Positions 32,498 to 41,672 of a DNA stretch of 64,000 nt are shown here, one piece after another (position 1 is the stretch's first letter; every line of letters starts with the position of its first letter). The notes below the pieces were generated by a model. The model did not search any database, was not told where the DNA came from, and saw nothing but the letters and a program-made list of their open reading frames with translations. The DNA comes from Cryobacterium arcticum (GTDB taxonomy: Bacteria > Actinomycetota > Actinomycetes > Actinomycetales > Microbacteriaceae). The DNA is taken from contig NZ_CP016282.1 in NCBI RefSeq assembly GCF_001679725.1, positions 992,001-1,056,000 of the forward strand. The letters are read 5' to 3'. The translations under genes were made by a program, and so were the position numbers.

Positions 32498-35401
32498 GTG
32501 ACTTCATCATCCGCCGGAAGCGCTCCACGTCGGAGCCGTGCCCCGCTAGCCATCACGGCAGCGATCATCGCAGGGCTGGTGATATTGTTCTTCATCTTCG
32601 CCGGGCTGTACGCGGATGTGCTGTGGTTCGACCAACTCGGCTTCCTCAGCGTGCTGACCACCCAGTGGGTGGCCGGTGCCGTGTTGTTCGTGGTCGGCTT
32701 CCTGGGCATGGCGATCCCGGTCTGGGTGAGCATCCAGCTGGCCTACCGCCTGCGTCCCGTCTACGCGAAGCTCAATTCGCAGATCGACCGCTACCAGCAG
32801 GTGATCGAGCCGCTGCGTCGCCTCGCAATGTACGGCATCCCCGCCCTGCTCGGCCTCTTCGCCGGCGTGGCCGCTGCCACGCACTGGCAGACCATTCTGA
32901 TGTGGCTCAACCGCACGGATGCGGGCACCACGGATCCGCAGTTCGGCTTCGACGTCTCGTTCTTCCTCTTCGACCTGCCGTTCTACCAGTCGCTGCTCGC
33001 GTTCAGCTCGGCCGTCGTGCTGATCTCCGCCCTCGTCGCGCTGGCCACCTCGTACCTCTACGGCGCCATCCGCATCACCGGCCGTGAGGTCTACGTGGCC
33101 AAGGCCGCGCGGGTTCAGATCGCCGTCACCGCCGCCGTCTACCTGCTCCTGCAGGGTGTGAGCATCTGGCTCGACCAGTACTCCACCCTCACCCAGGCCA
33201 ACGACCTGATCACCGGCGCCGGCTACACCGACGTCAGCGCGACCATCCCGGGCCGCGCCATCCTGGCCGGCATCGCCGTCTTCGTCGCGATCCTCTTCGT
33301 GGTCACCGCGTTCATCGGACGCTGGCGCCTGCCCGTCATCGGCACCGCGCTGCTCATCGTGTCGAGCCTGCTGATCGGCTCGCTCTACCCCTGGGTCGTG
33401 CAGCGCTTCCAGGTCGACCCGAGCGCGAAGACCCTCGAGGCGCCGTACATCCAGCGCAACATCGACCTCACCCGCGACGCCTACGGTGTGGCGGATGTGG
33501 AAGAGATCCCATACACCGCCACGACCGAGGCCGAGCCCGGCGCCCTGCGTGCCGACGCCGAGACCACGGCCAACATCCGTATTCTCGACCCGGCCCTGGT
33601 CAGCGACGCGTTCGCCCAGCTCGAGCAGTTCAAGCAGTACTACCAGTTCCCGTCCAACCTCTCGGTGGACCGGTACACGATCGACGGCAAGTCCCAGGAC
33701 ACCGTGGTGTCGGTTCGTGACCTCAACCTCGACGGCCTGAGCAGTGAGACCTGGGTCAACTCCTCGGTCGTCTACACCCACGGTTACGGTGTGGTCGCCG
33801 CCTACGGCAACCAGCGTTCGGCCGACGGCCAGCCGGTCTTCCTCGAATCGGGCATCCCCACCTCGGGTGCGCTCGGCGAGTACGAGCCGCGCGTGTACTT
33901 CGGCGAGACCTCGCCCACGTACTCCATCGTCGGCGCCCCCGAGGGCAGCGACCCCGTCGAGCTGGACTACCCGTCCGGCGAAGACGGCGCCCAGCAGACC
34001 TACACGACCTTCACGGGCGATGGTGGACCGAGCCTGAACGGCCCGTTCAACAAGCTGATCTACGCGCTCAAGTTCCAGTCCGAGCAGATCTTCCTGGCCA
34101 ACGCCGTCAACGACGAGTCGCAGATCCTCTACGACCGCGACCCGGTCACCCGCGTGCAGAAGGTCGCCCCGTACCTCACCCTCGACTCCGCCCCGTACCC
34201 CTCCGTGGTGAACGGCCGGATCAAGTGGATCGTGGACGGCTACACCACCAGTGCCAGCTACCCGTACTCCACGGCCGTGAGCCTGAGCAACGCGATCGCC
34301 GACACCGAGACGCCCGAGCAGCCGTTCGCGCTGGACAACATCAACTACATGCGGAACTCGGTCAAGGCCACCGTCGATGCCTACGACGGCTCGGTGACGC
34401 TCTACGCCTGGGATGAGAACGACCCGCTGCTGCAGACCTGGCAGAAGATCTTCCCGTCCACGGTCGAGCCGATGAGCGAGATGTCCGGCGACCTGATGAG
34501 CCACGTGCGCTACCCGGCCGACATGTTCAAGGTGCAGCGCGCCATCCTCGGCAAGTACCACGTGACCGACCCCGGATCCTTCTACTCCGAGGACGACGCG
34601 TGGACCACGCCGAACGACCCCGTGTCGCCGAGCACCAACACGACCCTGCAGCCGCCGTATTACCTGACCATGCAGATGCCCGGCCAGGAAGCACCGTCGT
34701 TCTCGCTGTACTCGACCTTCATCCCCAACGCGTCCGGGGAGACCAGCCGGAACGTCCTGACCGGTTACCTCGCGGCCGACGCGGATGCGGGGGCCACGGA
34801 TGGTGAACGGGCGGATGGCTACGGCAAGCTGCGCCTGCTGACGCTGCCGAACGACATCACGGTACCCGGCCCCGGCCAGGTGCAGGCGAAGTTCAACGGT
34901 GATCCCACGATCTCCGCCGAGCTCAACCTGTTGAAGCAGGGTCAGTCCACGGTGCTCAACGGCAACCTGCTGACGCTGCCCGTCGGTGGCGGTCTGCTCT
35001 ACGTGCAGCCCGTGTACGTGCAGTCCACCGGTGAGACCAGCTACCCGCTGCTGCAGAAGGTCCTCGTGGCCTTCGGTGATCAGATCGCGTTCGAGGACAC
35101 CCTTGACACCGCTCTGAACGTGCTCTTCGGTGGCGAGTCCGGTGCTAATGCCGGCGACACCGATGTGCCGGCCGTCACCACGCCGGAGGGCGAGACGCCC
35201 ACCGACGGCACCACGGTTCCGTCTACCGAGACCGGCAACCCTGAGGTCGACGCCCAGCTGAAGACGCTGCTGGCTCAGGCCAAGCAGGCCATCGCCGACA
35301 AGCAGGCAGCCCTGGCCGCCAACGACCTCGCCGCCTTCGGGGTCGCCGACAAGAAGCTCTCCGACACCGTCGCGAGCATGCTCACACTGATCGGCCAGTA
35401 A
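32498..35401 (+). CDS. UPF0182 family large membrane protein
   Basis: The 967-residue protein has seven predicted transmembrane helices in the first ~310 residues, then a large extracytoplasmic domain (about 320-890) with many Tyr/Asp/Thr-rich segments (for example RVYFGETSPTYSIVGAPEG). The low-complexity C-terminus (about 880-925) is acidic and Thr/Pro-rich and ends in a short coiled coil. It corresponds to Rv3193c. The molecular function is not established. Together with the upstream PDZ/Lon protease and DUF2342 it forms a block conserved across actinobacteria. A strong intrinsic terminator follows. Confidence 0.92.
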   Translation: MTSSSAGSAPRRSRAPLAITAAIIAGLVILFFIFAGLYADVLWFDQLGFLSVLTTQWVAGAVLFVVGFLGMAIPVWVSIQLAYRLRPVYAKLNSQIDRYQQVIEPLRRLAMYGIPALLGLFAGVAAATHWQTILMWLNRTDAGTTDPQFGFDVSFFLFDLPFYQSLLAFSSAVVLISALVALATSYLYGAIRITGREVYVAKAARVQIAVTAAVYLLLQGVSIWLDQYSTLTQANDLITGAGYTDVSATIPGRAILAGIAVFVAILFVVTAFIGRWRLPVIGTALLIVSSLLIGSLYPWVVQRFQVDPSAKTLEAPYIQRNIDLTRDAYGVADVEEIPYTATTEAEPGALRADAETTANIRILDPALVSDAFAQLEQFKQYYQFPSNLSVDRYTIDGKSQDTVVSVRDLNLDGLSSETWVNSSVVYTHGYGVVAAYGNQRSADGQPVFLESGIPTSGALGEYEPRVYFGETSPTYSIVGAPEGSDPVELDYPSGEDGAQQTYTTFTGDGGPSLNGPFNKLIYALKFQSEQIFLANAVNDESQILYDRDPVTRVQKVAPYLTLDSAPYPSVVNGRIKWIVDGYTTSASYPYSTAVSLSNAIADTETPEQPFALDNINYMRNSVKATVDAYDGSVTLYAWDENDPLLQTWQKIFPSTVEPMSEMSGDLMSHVRYPADMFKVQRAILGKYHVTDPGSFYSEDDAWTTPNDPVSPSTNTTLQPPYYLTMQMPGQEAPSFSLYSTFIPNASGETSRNVLTGYLAADADAGATDGERADGYGKLRLLTLPNDITVPGPGQVQAKFNGDPTISAELNLLKQGQSTVLNGNLLTLPVGGGLLYVQPVYVQSTGETSYPLLQKVLVAFGDQIAFEDTLDTALNVLFGGESGANAGDTDVPAVTTPEGETPTDGTTVPSTETGNPEVDAQLKTLLAQAKQAIADKQAALAANDLAAFGVADKKLSDTVASMLTLIGQ

Positions 35402-35420
35402 CGACCGGTTGAGTCGAGAC

Positions 35421-35464
35421 GCGGGCGGTGCGCCGGGGAAACCCGGTCGTACCGCCCGCGTTTT
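35421..35464 (+). terminator. Intrinsic terminator after UPF0182
   Basis: Outer arms GCGGGCGGT/ACCGCCCGC (35421-35429, 35451-35459) and inner arms CCGGG/CCCGG (35433-35437, 35442-35446) are followed by GTTTTG. Confidence 0.85.
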
Positions 35465-35560
35465 GTCTGTGTCCGGCGCCTGCCGAAGCGGATGCCGGAC
35501 CGACTCGGGTGCGACTCGCCCGGGGGGAGTGCTCGATTCGAAGGGCTTGGGGAACTGTGG

Positions 35561-35566
35561 TAACTT
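35561..35566 (+). promoter_or_regulatory. -10 box of tRNA-fMet
   Basis: TAACTT lies 12 nt before the tRNA 5' end, so transcription should start about 5 nt upstream of the mature end. No clear -35 element is seen. Confidence 0.5.
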
Positions 35567-35577
35567 AGTTCTTGTAG

Positions 35578-35651
35578 CGCGGGGTGGAGCAGTTCGGTAG
35601 CTCGCTGGGCTCATAACCCAGAGGTCGTAGGTTCAAATCCTGCCCCCGCAA
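35578..35651 (+). tRNA. Initiator tRNA-fMet (CAU)
   Basis: A 74-nt cloverleaf folds fully. The acceptor CGCGGGG/CCCCGCA has the C1-A72 mismatch that marks initiator tRNAs. The D-arm is GAGC...GCTC. The anticodon stem CTGGG/CCCAG contains the three G-C pairs diagnostic for initiators, with CAU at 35612-35614. The T-arm is GTAGG-TTCAAAT-CCTGC (one G-T pair) and the discriminator is A73. The 3' CCA is not encoded (sequence reads ACA after the stem), so it must be added by nucleotidyltransferase. It delivers formylmethionine at start codons. Confidence 0.97.
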
Positions 35652-35658
35652 CAGAAAC

Positions 35659-35692
35659 AAAAGTCCCGGTCTCGAAAGAGACCGGGACTTTT
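35659..35692. terminator. Bidirectional terminator after tRNA-fMet
   Basis: Perfect 15-base arms (AAAAGTCCCGGTCTC and complement) close a GAAA tetraloop, with A and T runs at the base. It also lies just beyond the stop of the convergent sigma-factor gene. Confidence 0.9.
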
Positions 35693-35722
35693 GCGTTAAG
35701 CCAGTGCCCGCCGTCTTGCCCC

Positions 35723-36613
35723 TCAGCGCAGGGCGCCGAGCTTCTGCGGGTTCAGGACGAAGAAGATCCGGTTGATGCCGTGCTCGTTCACGCCGATGCT
35801 GCAGACGATGTACGGGGCGCCGTCCTTGCGGAAGACGAACGCGTCGGAACCGTTCACCGAAGTGAGCTGCATGTCGACGTTGTCCTCGAGTTTTCGCAGC
35901 GTACCCAACAGGAACCGCCCGACATGATCGCGCCCCTCGACCGGCCGACGAGCTGCGGACACGATCCCGCCGCCATCCGAGTAGAGCACGATGTCGTCGG
36001 TGAGGAGAGTCTGCAGGCGCTGCACGTCTCCGCTCTGAGCGGCGGCGAGGAACGAGCGAAGCAGCCTGTTCTTCTCGGCGACGGTCACCCGGGTGCCGGT
36101 GCTCTCGGTGAGGTGCTGGCGGGCACGCCGGGAGAGCTGGCGGGCATTGGCCTCGGTGGTGCCGATGATCTCCCCGATCTCGCGGTACGGATAGTCGAAG
36201 GCCTCATGCAGCAGGTACACGGCACGCTCCATGGGGGTGAGCCGCTCCATCAGCAGCAGGATTCCGACCTCGAGTGCCTCGGTGTTCTCGGCCCCGAGCT
36301 CCGGATCAGCACCGGTGAGCACGGGCTCGGGGAGCCAGGGGCCGATGTAGGTCTCCCGGCGCAGGCGAGACGAGGTGGCCACATTGATGGAGAGGCGCGT
36401 CGTCATCGTCGTCAGGAAGGCGGCGGGGCTGCGGATGCCCGTACGGTCGGTGCACTGCCATCGGACCCAGGCATCCTGGACGATATCCTCGGCCTCAACC
36501 GTGCTGCCGAGCATCCGGTAGGCGATGCCGAAGAGCCGGGGACGCAGGGACTCGAACTCGTCCGCCACGTCGTCGATCTCCGAGGCTGCGGCGTCGCTCC
36601 GGTTGCCTCGCAT
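35723..36613 (-). CDS. ECF sigma factor, ECF41/SigJ-type
   Basis: The protein has 296 residues. Region 2 (LRPRLFGIAYRMLGSTVEAEDIVQDAWVRW) and region 4 (LTPMERAVYLLHEAFDYPYREIGEIIGTTEANARQLSRRARQHL) are followed by a C-terminal SnoaL-like domain with DGGG and, near the end, NPQKL, which matches the NPDKL motif of the ECF41 group. In this group the C-terminal domain replaces the anti-sigma factor and tunes activity. The ATG at 36613 is chosen because GAGGGG lies 6 nt upstream; longer in-frame starts exist up to 36658. It is divergent from an oxidoreductase gene, its probable target. Confidence 0.87.
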   Translation of the reverse strand: MRGNRSDAAASEIDDVADEFESLRPRLFGIAYRMLGSTVEAEDIVQDAWVRWQCTDRTGIRSPAAFLTTMTTRLSINVATSSRLRRETYIGPWLPEPVLTGADPELGAENTEALEVGILLLMERLTPMERAVYLLHEAFDYPYREIGEIIGTTEANARQLSRRARQHLTESTGTRVTVAEKNRLLRSFLAAAQSGDVQRLQTLLTDDIVLYSDGGGIVSAARRPVEGRDHVGRFLLGTLRKLEDNVDMQLTSVNGSDAFVFRKDGAPYIVCSIGVNEHGINRIFFVLNPQKLGALR

Positions 36614-36683
36614 CGGCATCCCCTCGTCGCTTGGGCCGGGATTGTGAACGGTTTTCAATGTACTCCGCCCCTGGGTGCTGCCG

Positions 36684-36710
36684 TGTCACGTTTGCGCGGT
36701 GGTCGCGGTC
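36684..36710 (+). promoter_or_regulatory. Candidate ECF41-dependent promoter
   Basis: TGTCACG (36684-36690), 16 nt, then GGTC (36707-36710) closely resembles the reported ECF41 promoter pattern TGTCACA-N16-CGTC. It points toward the FAD oxidoreductase gene at 36763. Confidence 0.5.
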
Positions 36711-36762
36711 AGTACTGATAACGCGCAGTACTGGCCGAGCGCAGTTTCGAGAAGGAGAACGA

Positions 36763-37968
36763 ATGAGTACAGGTTTCGACCAGACGGTCGTCGTCATCGG
36801 GGCCGGCTATGCCGGCATCCTGGCGGCCAACCGCATCCAGGCCTCGCTGAAGCCCGCGGAGGGACGCCGGGTGCGCGTGCGGCTGGTCAACCCGGCACCG
36901 CACTTCATAGAACGGGTGCGCCTGCATGAGGTGGCTGCCGGGGTGCGCGCGACCGCGGCGGTACCCCTGTCCAAGATGCTCCATGCCCGGGTCGAGGTTG
37001 TGCTGGGAACGGTCCTGCGTATCGACGCACCGGCCCGTGTTCTCGGTGTGGCGACCGACAGCGGGGTGACCCGTGAGCCGTACGACATCCTCGTCTACGC
37101 GGTGGGGAGCGTCGCCGCGCTCGGTGCGCCAGGCGCCGAACACTTCGCGCACCTGCTGAGCAACGTCCAGGGTGCGGAATCGGCGCGCCTGGCGATCGCC
37201 ACGGGCCCGGCCGACCAGCGCATCGTCGTCGTCGGCGGAGGTGCGACGGGCGTGGAGGCCGCGGCGGAGTTCGCGGAACGTCACCCGAGAGCATCCGTCA
37301 CCCTGGTGTCGCGGAGCGCGGTTCTCGGGCACCTCCCCGCGGCGTCCCGGCGGTCGGTTGCCCGGTCGCTGGCAAAGCTCGGCGTCGAAGTGCGGGAGTG
37401 GAGCGACGTACGCCGGGTGCAGGCCGACGCCGTCGAGCTCTCCGACGGCACGCGGATTCCTAGCGACGTCACCGTCTGGACCGCCTCGTTCGCCGTGCCT
37501 GATCTCGCCCGCCGCAGCGGCCTCGACGTCGACTCCATCGGCCGGTTGCTGGTCGACGAGGAGCTCCGCACGGTCCGGTACCCGGAGATTCTCGGTGCGG
37601 GGGACGCGGTACGCCCGCCGTCCTCCGTCGGCTCCCACCTGCGCATGGGCTGTGCCATCGCCATGCCCCTCGGCGCCCAGGCGGCGGACAACGTTCTCGC
37701 CGTTCTGCGCGGTGAGACCCTGACGACACTCGATGTGGGGTTCGGTGCTCAGTGCATCAGCATGGGCCGAAAAATGGGGCTGATCCAGCTGCTCACCGCA
37801 GCGGATGAGCCGCGCCCACTGCGGATCACCGGCCGGGCCGGTGCGCTGGTCAAGGAGTTCGTCTGCGCGGTCATCGCCACAGGATCGCCTCGGCGCGAGC
37901 GCACACGGCCCGGGTCCCTGATGCTGCCCTCCGGGCCCAAGCGCGTGCCCGTGGACTCCAAGCGCTAA
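36763..37968 (+). CDS. FAD/NAD(P)-dependent oxidoreductase (NDH-2-like)
   Basis: The protein has 401 residues. FAD-binding VVIGAGYAGILAANRI (10-25), NAD(P)-binding VVVGGGATGVEAAAEFAE in the middle and the second FAD motif ILGAGDAV near residue 285 give a pyridine-nucleotide-disulfide-oxidoreductase fold without the redox-active CxxxxC. That resembles type II NADH dehydrogenases, and the C-terminus is compatible with peripheral membrane attachment. GAAGGAGA lies 5-12 nt upstream of the ATG at 36763. The frame is open further upstream, but that part is the promoter region. Oxidoreductases are among the usual genetic partners of ECF41 sigma factors. Confidence 0.87.
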   Translation: MSTGFDQTVVVIGAGYAGILAANRIQASLKPAEGRRVRVRLVNPAPHFIERVRLHEVAAGVRATAAVPLSKMLHARVEVVLGTVLRIDAPARVLGVATDSGVTREPYDILVYAVGSVAALGAPGAEHFAHLLSNVQGAESARLAIATGPADQRIVVVGGGATGVEAAAEFAERHPRASVTLVSRSAVLGHLPAASRRSVARSLAKLGVEVREWSDVRRVQADAVELSDGTRIPSDVTVWTASFAVPDLARRSGLDVDSIGRLLVDEELRTVRYPEILGAGDAVRPPSSVGSHLRMGCAIAMPLGAQAADNVLAVLRGETLTTLDVGFGAQCISMGRKMGLIQLLTAADEPRPLRITGRAGALVKEFVCAVIATGSPRRERTRPGSLMLPSGPKRVPVDSKR

Positions 37969-38000
37969 GCGAGTGCTACGAGGAGTCCTGGCGGTCGGAG

Positions 38001-38564
38001 TTACTGCAGTCCGGCCAACGAGTCCAGGTAGCTCGGCTGGCTGACGTAGAAGGTAACGCCGTCCCTGTTCACCACGGCGGGATTGTCATCGCCCGAGCGC
38101 TCGCCCAGCAGCGTGGCGGTGACCGGCTCGTCGGACTCGGTGTAACCGGCCGCGGTCAGTTCCGCTCGTTTCGCGCTCCACGTGCTCTCATCCATCGCAA
38201 CCTGGCCGTACCAGAGCGGAACGTCGCCTCCATCGCTGGTCCAGTAGCAACTCAGCCCTCCCAGATCGACCATCGAAGCCATGAGACCGCTGTGGCCTCC
38301 GGGCAGGTCGGTCTGCAGGGTCCAGCCCGCCGCGGCGATGTCGCCCAGGGCCGGTGCGGACAACATGTTCTCGCAGGTCGGATCGACAGCGAGGTCGCCG
38401 GTCTGCGGAGCAGGTGTCGGTGTGACCGTTGGGGTTGCGGTCGCCGGTGGGGCGGCCGACGTGCCCGGGGTCGTGGACGGTGCAGTCGCCCCCGACTGCA
38501 CGCCTGCGGCGCAACCGCTCAGCATGAATAGGGCGGCCAGAACCGCCGTTGATCTGCGAAGCAT
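38001..38564 (-). CDS. Putative lipoprotein
   Basis: The protein has 187 residues from the ATG at 38564, which has a GGTGGGGGAA stretch about 7 nt upstream. The signal sequence ends in the lipobox LSGC, so it is predicted to be lipid-anchored. A Thr/Pro/Ala-rich linker (about 25-55) leads to a domain of about 130 residues with CENML and CYWTSDGGDVPLWYG, two cysteines that may form a disulfide. No family is recognised. It is convergent with the FAD oxidoreductase gene, whose stop lies 33 nt away. Confidence 0.72.
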   Translation of the reverse strand: MLRRSTAVLAALFMLSGCAAGVQSGATAPSTTPGTSAAPPATATPTVTPTPAPQTGDLAVDPTCENMLSAPALGDIAAAGWTLQTDLPGGHSGLMASMVDLGGLSCYWTSDGGDVPLWYGQVAMDESTWSAKRAELTAAGYTESDEPVTATLLGERSGDDNPAVVNRDGVTFYVSQPSYLDSLAGLQ

Positions 38565-38668
38565 GTGTAGTTCCCCCACCTCGATGTGCGCCCCCGTGCG
38601 TGGCCTAATGCGCACTCTACCTGGGCTGTCACCGAGTCGCCCTCACGACGGCGTGCCCGAGCACATCC

Positions 38669-38701
38669 AAAAACGGCCCCGCACAGAAGTGCGGGGCCGT
38701 T
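38669..38701 (-). terminator. Intrinsic terminator of adhE
   Basis: Perfect 13-base arms (AACGGCCCCGCAC and complement, loop AGAA) are followed on the minus strand by a T5 run (38673-38669). Confidence 0.88.
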
Positions 38702-38744
38702 AAGGTGGTGCAGGTCGAACGGGTGCTGCTGTGACGCGTGGAGC

Positions 38745-41498
38745 CTACTTGCCGGCCTTGCGGGCCGGCTTCTTGGCGTCCGCGGTCGTAGCGGCAACCT
38801 CTGCACCGGTCTCGAGTGCCGCGTCGCCGACGGCGGTGCGTCCGGCGCGAACCTCGGCGAACGAGGTGCCGTAGTACGCGGCTTCCATGAGGGTCTTCAT
38901 GTCCTCGAGCATCGGCATCCGCGGGTTGGCGGGTGCGCACTGGTCGCCGTAAGCGCCCATGGCGAGCGAGTCGAGGCGGCTGATGAAGTCTTCCTCCGGC
39001 ACGCCCTGCGCCTGGAAGGACGGCTTGATGCCGACCTTGTCGCGCAGCTGCTCGACGGCCTGGGCGTAGGACTCGACGCCCTCGGCGGGAGTCGAGGCCG
39101 GCAGGCCCAGGTGCTTGGCGATCTCCTGGAAACGCTCCGGGGCGATGTAGTGCTCGTACTTGGGCCAGCTGGTCAGCTTGGTCGGCACGGTGCCGTTGTA
39201 CCGGATCACGTGCGGCAGGTAGGTCGCGTTGACCCGGCCGTGGATCAGGTGCAGCTGGGCGCCGGTGACGTGGGCCATGGCGTGGACTATGCCCAGGAAC
39301 GCGTTACCGAAGGCCATGCCCGAGATGGATGCGGCGTTGTGCATTTTCTCGCGAGCCTTGATCACGGTGTCGTCGGTGCTGCCGATCGACCCCTTCACGC
39401 TGAGTTCGATGTTCTCGAAGATCAGCTTGATCGCGTGCAGGCACAGGCCGTCGGTGAAGTCGTTCGCGTACACCGAGACATACGCCTCGGTGGCGTGGGT
39501 CAGGGCGTCGAAGCCGGAGTCGGCGGCGAGGAACGACGGCATCATGGCCGTGAGCACGGGGTCGATGATCGCGACGGACGGGATCAGCGCGTAGTCGGCC
39601 AGCGGGTACTTGACGCCGGTGACCTCGTCGGTGATGACGGCGAACGGGGTCATCTCGCTGCCGGTGCCCGAGGTGGTCGGGATGCAGACGAGCTTGGCGA
39701 GCTCACCGAGGTCGGGGAACTTGAACGCGCGCTTGCGCACGTCGAAGAACTTTTCCTTCATGTCGGCGAATTCGATTTCGGGGTGTTCGTACAGCAGCCA
39801 CATGACCTTCGCGGCGTCCATGGGGGAGCCGCCACCGAGGGCGATGATGGTGTCCGGCTTGAAGGCGCGCATTTCCTCTGCGCCCTTCTCCACGGCGGAG
39901 ACGGTGGGCTCGGGGAGCACGTTGTCGATGATCTGCAGGGCAACGCGGCCCTCGCGGCGGTTGAGCACGTCGAGGATCTTGTCGACGAAGCCCAGGCGGG
40001 TCATGGTCGAGTCGGTGACGATGGTGACCCGGGTGACGTCGCGCATGTCGGCCAGGTAACGGATGGCGTTCGGCTCGAAGTAGGTCTTCGCGGGGATCTT
40101 GAACCACTGCAAGTTGTTGTTCCTCCGGCCGATGCGCTTGACGTTGATGAGGTTGATCGCCGAGACGTTGTTCGAAACGGAGTTGTGTCCGTACGAGCCA
40201 CAGCCGAGCGTGAGCGACGGGATGAAGGCGTTGTAGATGTCACCGATGCCACCGAGCGAGCTGGGGGCGTTGGTGATGATGCGGACGGCCTTGACGCGCT
40301 TGCCGAACTCCTCGATGATCGCGGGGTTCTCGCTGTGGATCGAGCCCGAGTGGCCCAGTCCGTCGAATTCCACCATCTGCTCGGAGAGCGAGATGCCCTC
40401 TTCGGCGTCCTTGGCGTGCATGACGGCGAGCACCGGGGCCAGCTTTTCGCGGGTCATGGGCTCGTGCGGGCCGACTCCGCTGACCTCGACCAGGATGATC
40501 GACGTGTCGTCGGGAACGCTGAAACCGGCCTGCTGGGCGATCCACACCGGCGACTTGCCGACGACGGTGGGGTTCAGCTTGGCGCCGGCGCAGTTCTCGG
40601 AGTTGGCGGTGACGCCGAAGATGAATTCTTCGAGCAGTGCCTTCTCTTCCTTGGTGGTGAGGTAGGCGTGCAGGATCTTGAACTCTGCCATCGCCTCCTT
40701 GTAGAGGGGCTCTTCGATGATGACGGCCTGCTCCGAGGCGCAGATCATGCCGTAGTCGAAGGACTTGGAGAGCACGACGTCGTTGACGGCACGCTTGAGC
40801 TTGGCGCTCTTCTCGATGAAGGCGGGCACGTTTCCGGCGCCGACACCCAGGGCGGGCTTGCCGCAGGAGTACGCGGCGCGGACCATGGCGTTTCCACCGG
40901 TGGCGAGGATGGTCGCGACACCGGGGTGGTTCATCAGCAGGGTGGAGGCCTCAAGCGAGGGGGCTTCGATCCACTGGATACAGTTCTCCGGGGCGCCGGC
41001 CTTGATGGCGGCGTCGCGTACGACGCGGGCTGCGGCGACGGAGGACTGCTGGGCTCCCGGGTGGAAGCCGAAGATGATGGGGTTGCGGGTCTTCAGCGCG
41101 ATGAGCGACTTGAAGATCGCGGTCGAGGTGGGGTTGGTGACCGGGGTGATGCCGCAGATGACGCCCACGGGCTCGGCGATCTCGGTGATGCCGGTGATCT
41201 CGTCGCGGCTGATGATGCCAACGGTCTTGAGGTTCTGCATCGAGTTGGTGACGTGCTCGCACGCGAAGAGGTTCTTCACGGCCTTGTCTTCGAAGACGCC
41301 TCGGCCGGTTTCGGCGACGGCGTGCACGGCGAGTTCGGCGTGCTTGGACAGGGCTGCGACGGAGGCCTTCTTGACGATGAAGTCAATCTGCTCCTGGGTG
41401 AAGTTCTCGTATTCCTTCAAAGCGACTGCGCCGGCAGAGACCATGGTGTCGATCTGCGCGGCGATTGGAGTGGCGACTGGTTGGTCTGTGATCGTCAT
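38745..41498 (-). CDS. adhE: Bifunctional acetaldehyde-CoA / alcohol dehydrogenase
   Basis: The protein has 917 residues, slightly longer than E. coli AdhE. The N-terminal acetaldehyde dehydrogenase half (about 15-450) has ITPVTNPTSTAIFKSLIALKTRNP and the catalytic Cys in YGMICASEQAV. The C-terminal iron-dependent alcohol dehydrogenase half (about 470-890) has ALGGGSPMDAAKVMW, the iron-binding His segment GFDALTHATEAYVSV and GIVHAMAHVTGAQLHLIHGRVNA. It reduces acetyl-CoA to ethanol with two NADH and reoxidises NADH under oxygen limitation. It ends in an Ala/Lys-rich tail. AGGAGG lies 7 nt upstream of the ATG. A -10 box TAAGTT lies near 41551-41546. Confidence 0.95.
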   Translation of the reverse strand: MTITDQPVATPIAAQIDTMVSAGAVALKEYENFTQEQIDFIVKKASVAALSKHAELAVHAVAETGRGVFEDKAVKNLFACEHVTNSMQNLKTVGIISRDEITGITEIAEPVGVICGITPVTNPTSTAIFKSLIALKTRNPIIFGFHPGAQQSSVAAARVVRDAAIKAGAPENCIQWIEAPSLEASTLLMNHPGVATILATGGNAMVRAAYSCGKPALGVGAGNVPAFIEKSAKLKRAVNDVVLSKSFDYGMICASEQAVIIEEPLYKEAMAEFKILHAYLTTKEEKALLEEFIFGVTANSENCAGAKLNPTVVGKSPVWIAQQAGFSVPDDTSIILVEVSGVGPHEPMTREKLAPVLAVMHAKDAEEGISLSEQMVEFDGLGHSGSIHSENPAIIEEFGKRVKAVRIITNAPSSLGGIGDIYNAFIPSLTLGCGSYGHNSVSNNVSAINLINVKRIGRRNNNLQWFKIPAKTYFEPNAIRYLADMRDVTRVTIVTDSTMTRLGFVDKILDVLNRREGRVALQIIDNVLPEPTVSAVEKGAEEMRAFKPDTIIALGGGSPMDAAKVMWLLYEHPEIEFADMKEKFFDVRKRAFKFPDLGELAKLVCIPTTSGTGSEMTPFAVITDEVTGVKYPLADYALIPSVAIIDPVLTAMMPSFLAADSGFDALTHATEAYVSVYANDFTDGLCLHAIKLIFENIELSVKGSIGSTDDTVIKAREKMHNAASISGMAFGNAFLGIVHAMAHVTGAQLHLIHGRVNATYLPHVIRYNGTVPTKLTSWPKYEHYIAPERFQEIAKHLGLPASTPAEGVESYAQAVEQLRDKVGIKPSFQAQGVPEEDFISRLDSLAMGAYGDQCAPANPRMPMLEDMKTLMEAAYYGTSFAEVRAGRTAVGDAALETGAEVAATTADAKKPARKAGK

Positions 41499-41545
41499 AG
41501 TTTTCCTCCTGGACAACCCGATCTGGGATCTTTGTCTCTGGTTCA

Positions 41546-41551
41546 AACTTA
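41546..41551 (-). promoter_or_regulatory. -10 box of adhE
   Basis: TAAGTT on the minus strand predicts a start about 40 nt before the ATG. A clear -35 element was not found, nor an obvious Rex-type operator. Confidence 0.4.
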
Positions 41552-41672
41552 GGACTCGTCACGGACCGAAACACGTGCCAAAGGTCCCACTCGGGTGGCA
41601 TTTCCGCGGGCTCGGAACCCCGCCGTCGCGCCCCGGCAGCCCCGTGCCGAATCGCGCTCAACCAGCACAAAT

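Noticed and set aside
32546..35614. 1022-codon minus-strand open frame under UPF0182
   Set aside because: Antisense shadow of a gene with seven clear membrane helices; composition is Arg/Gly/Val/His-rich without domains.
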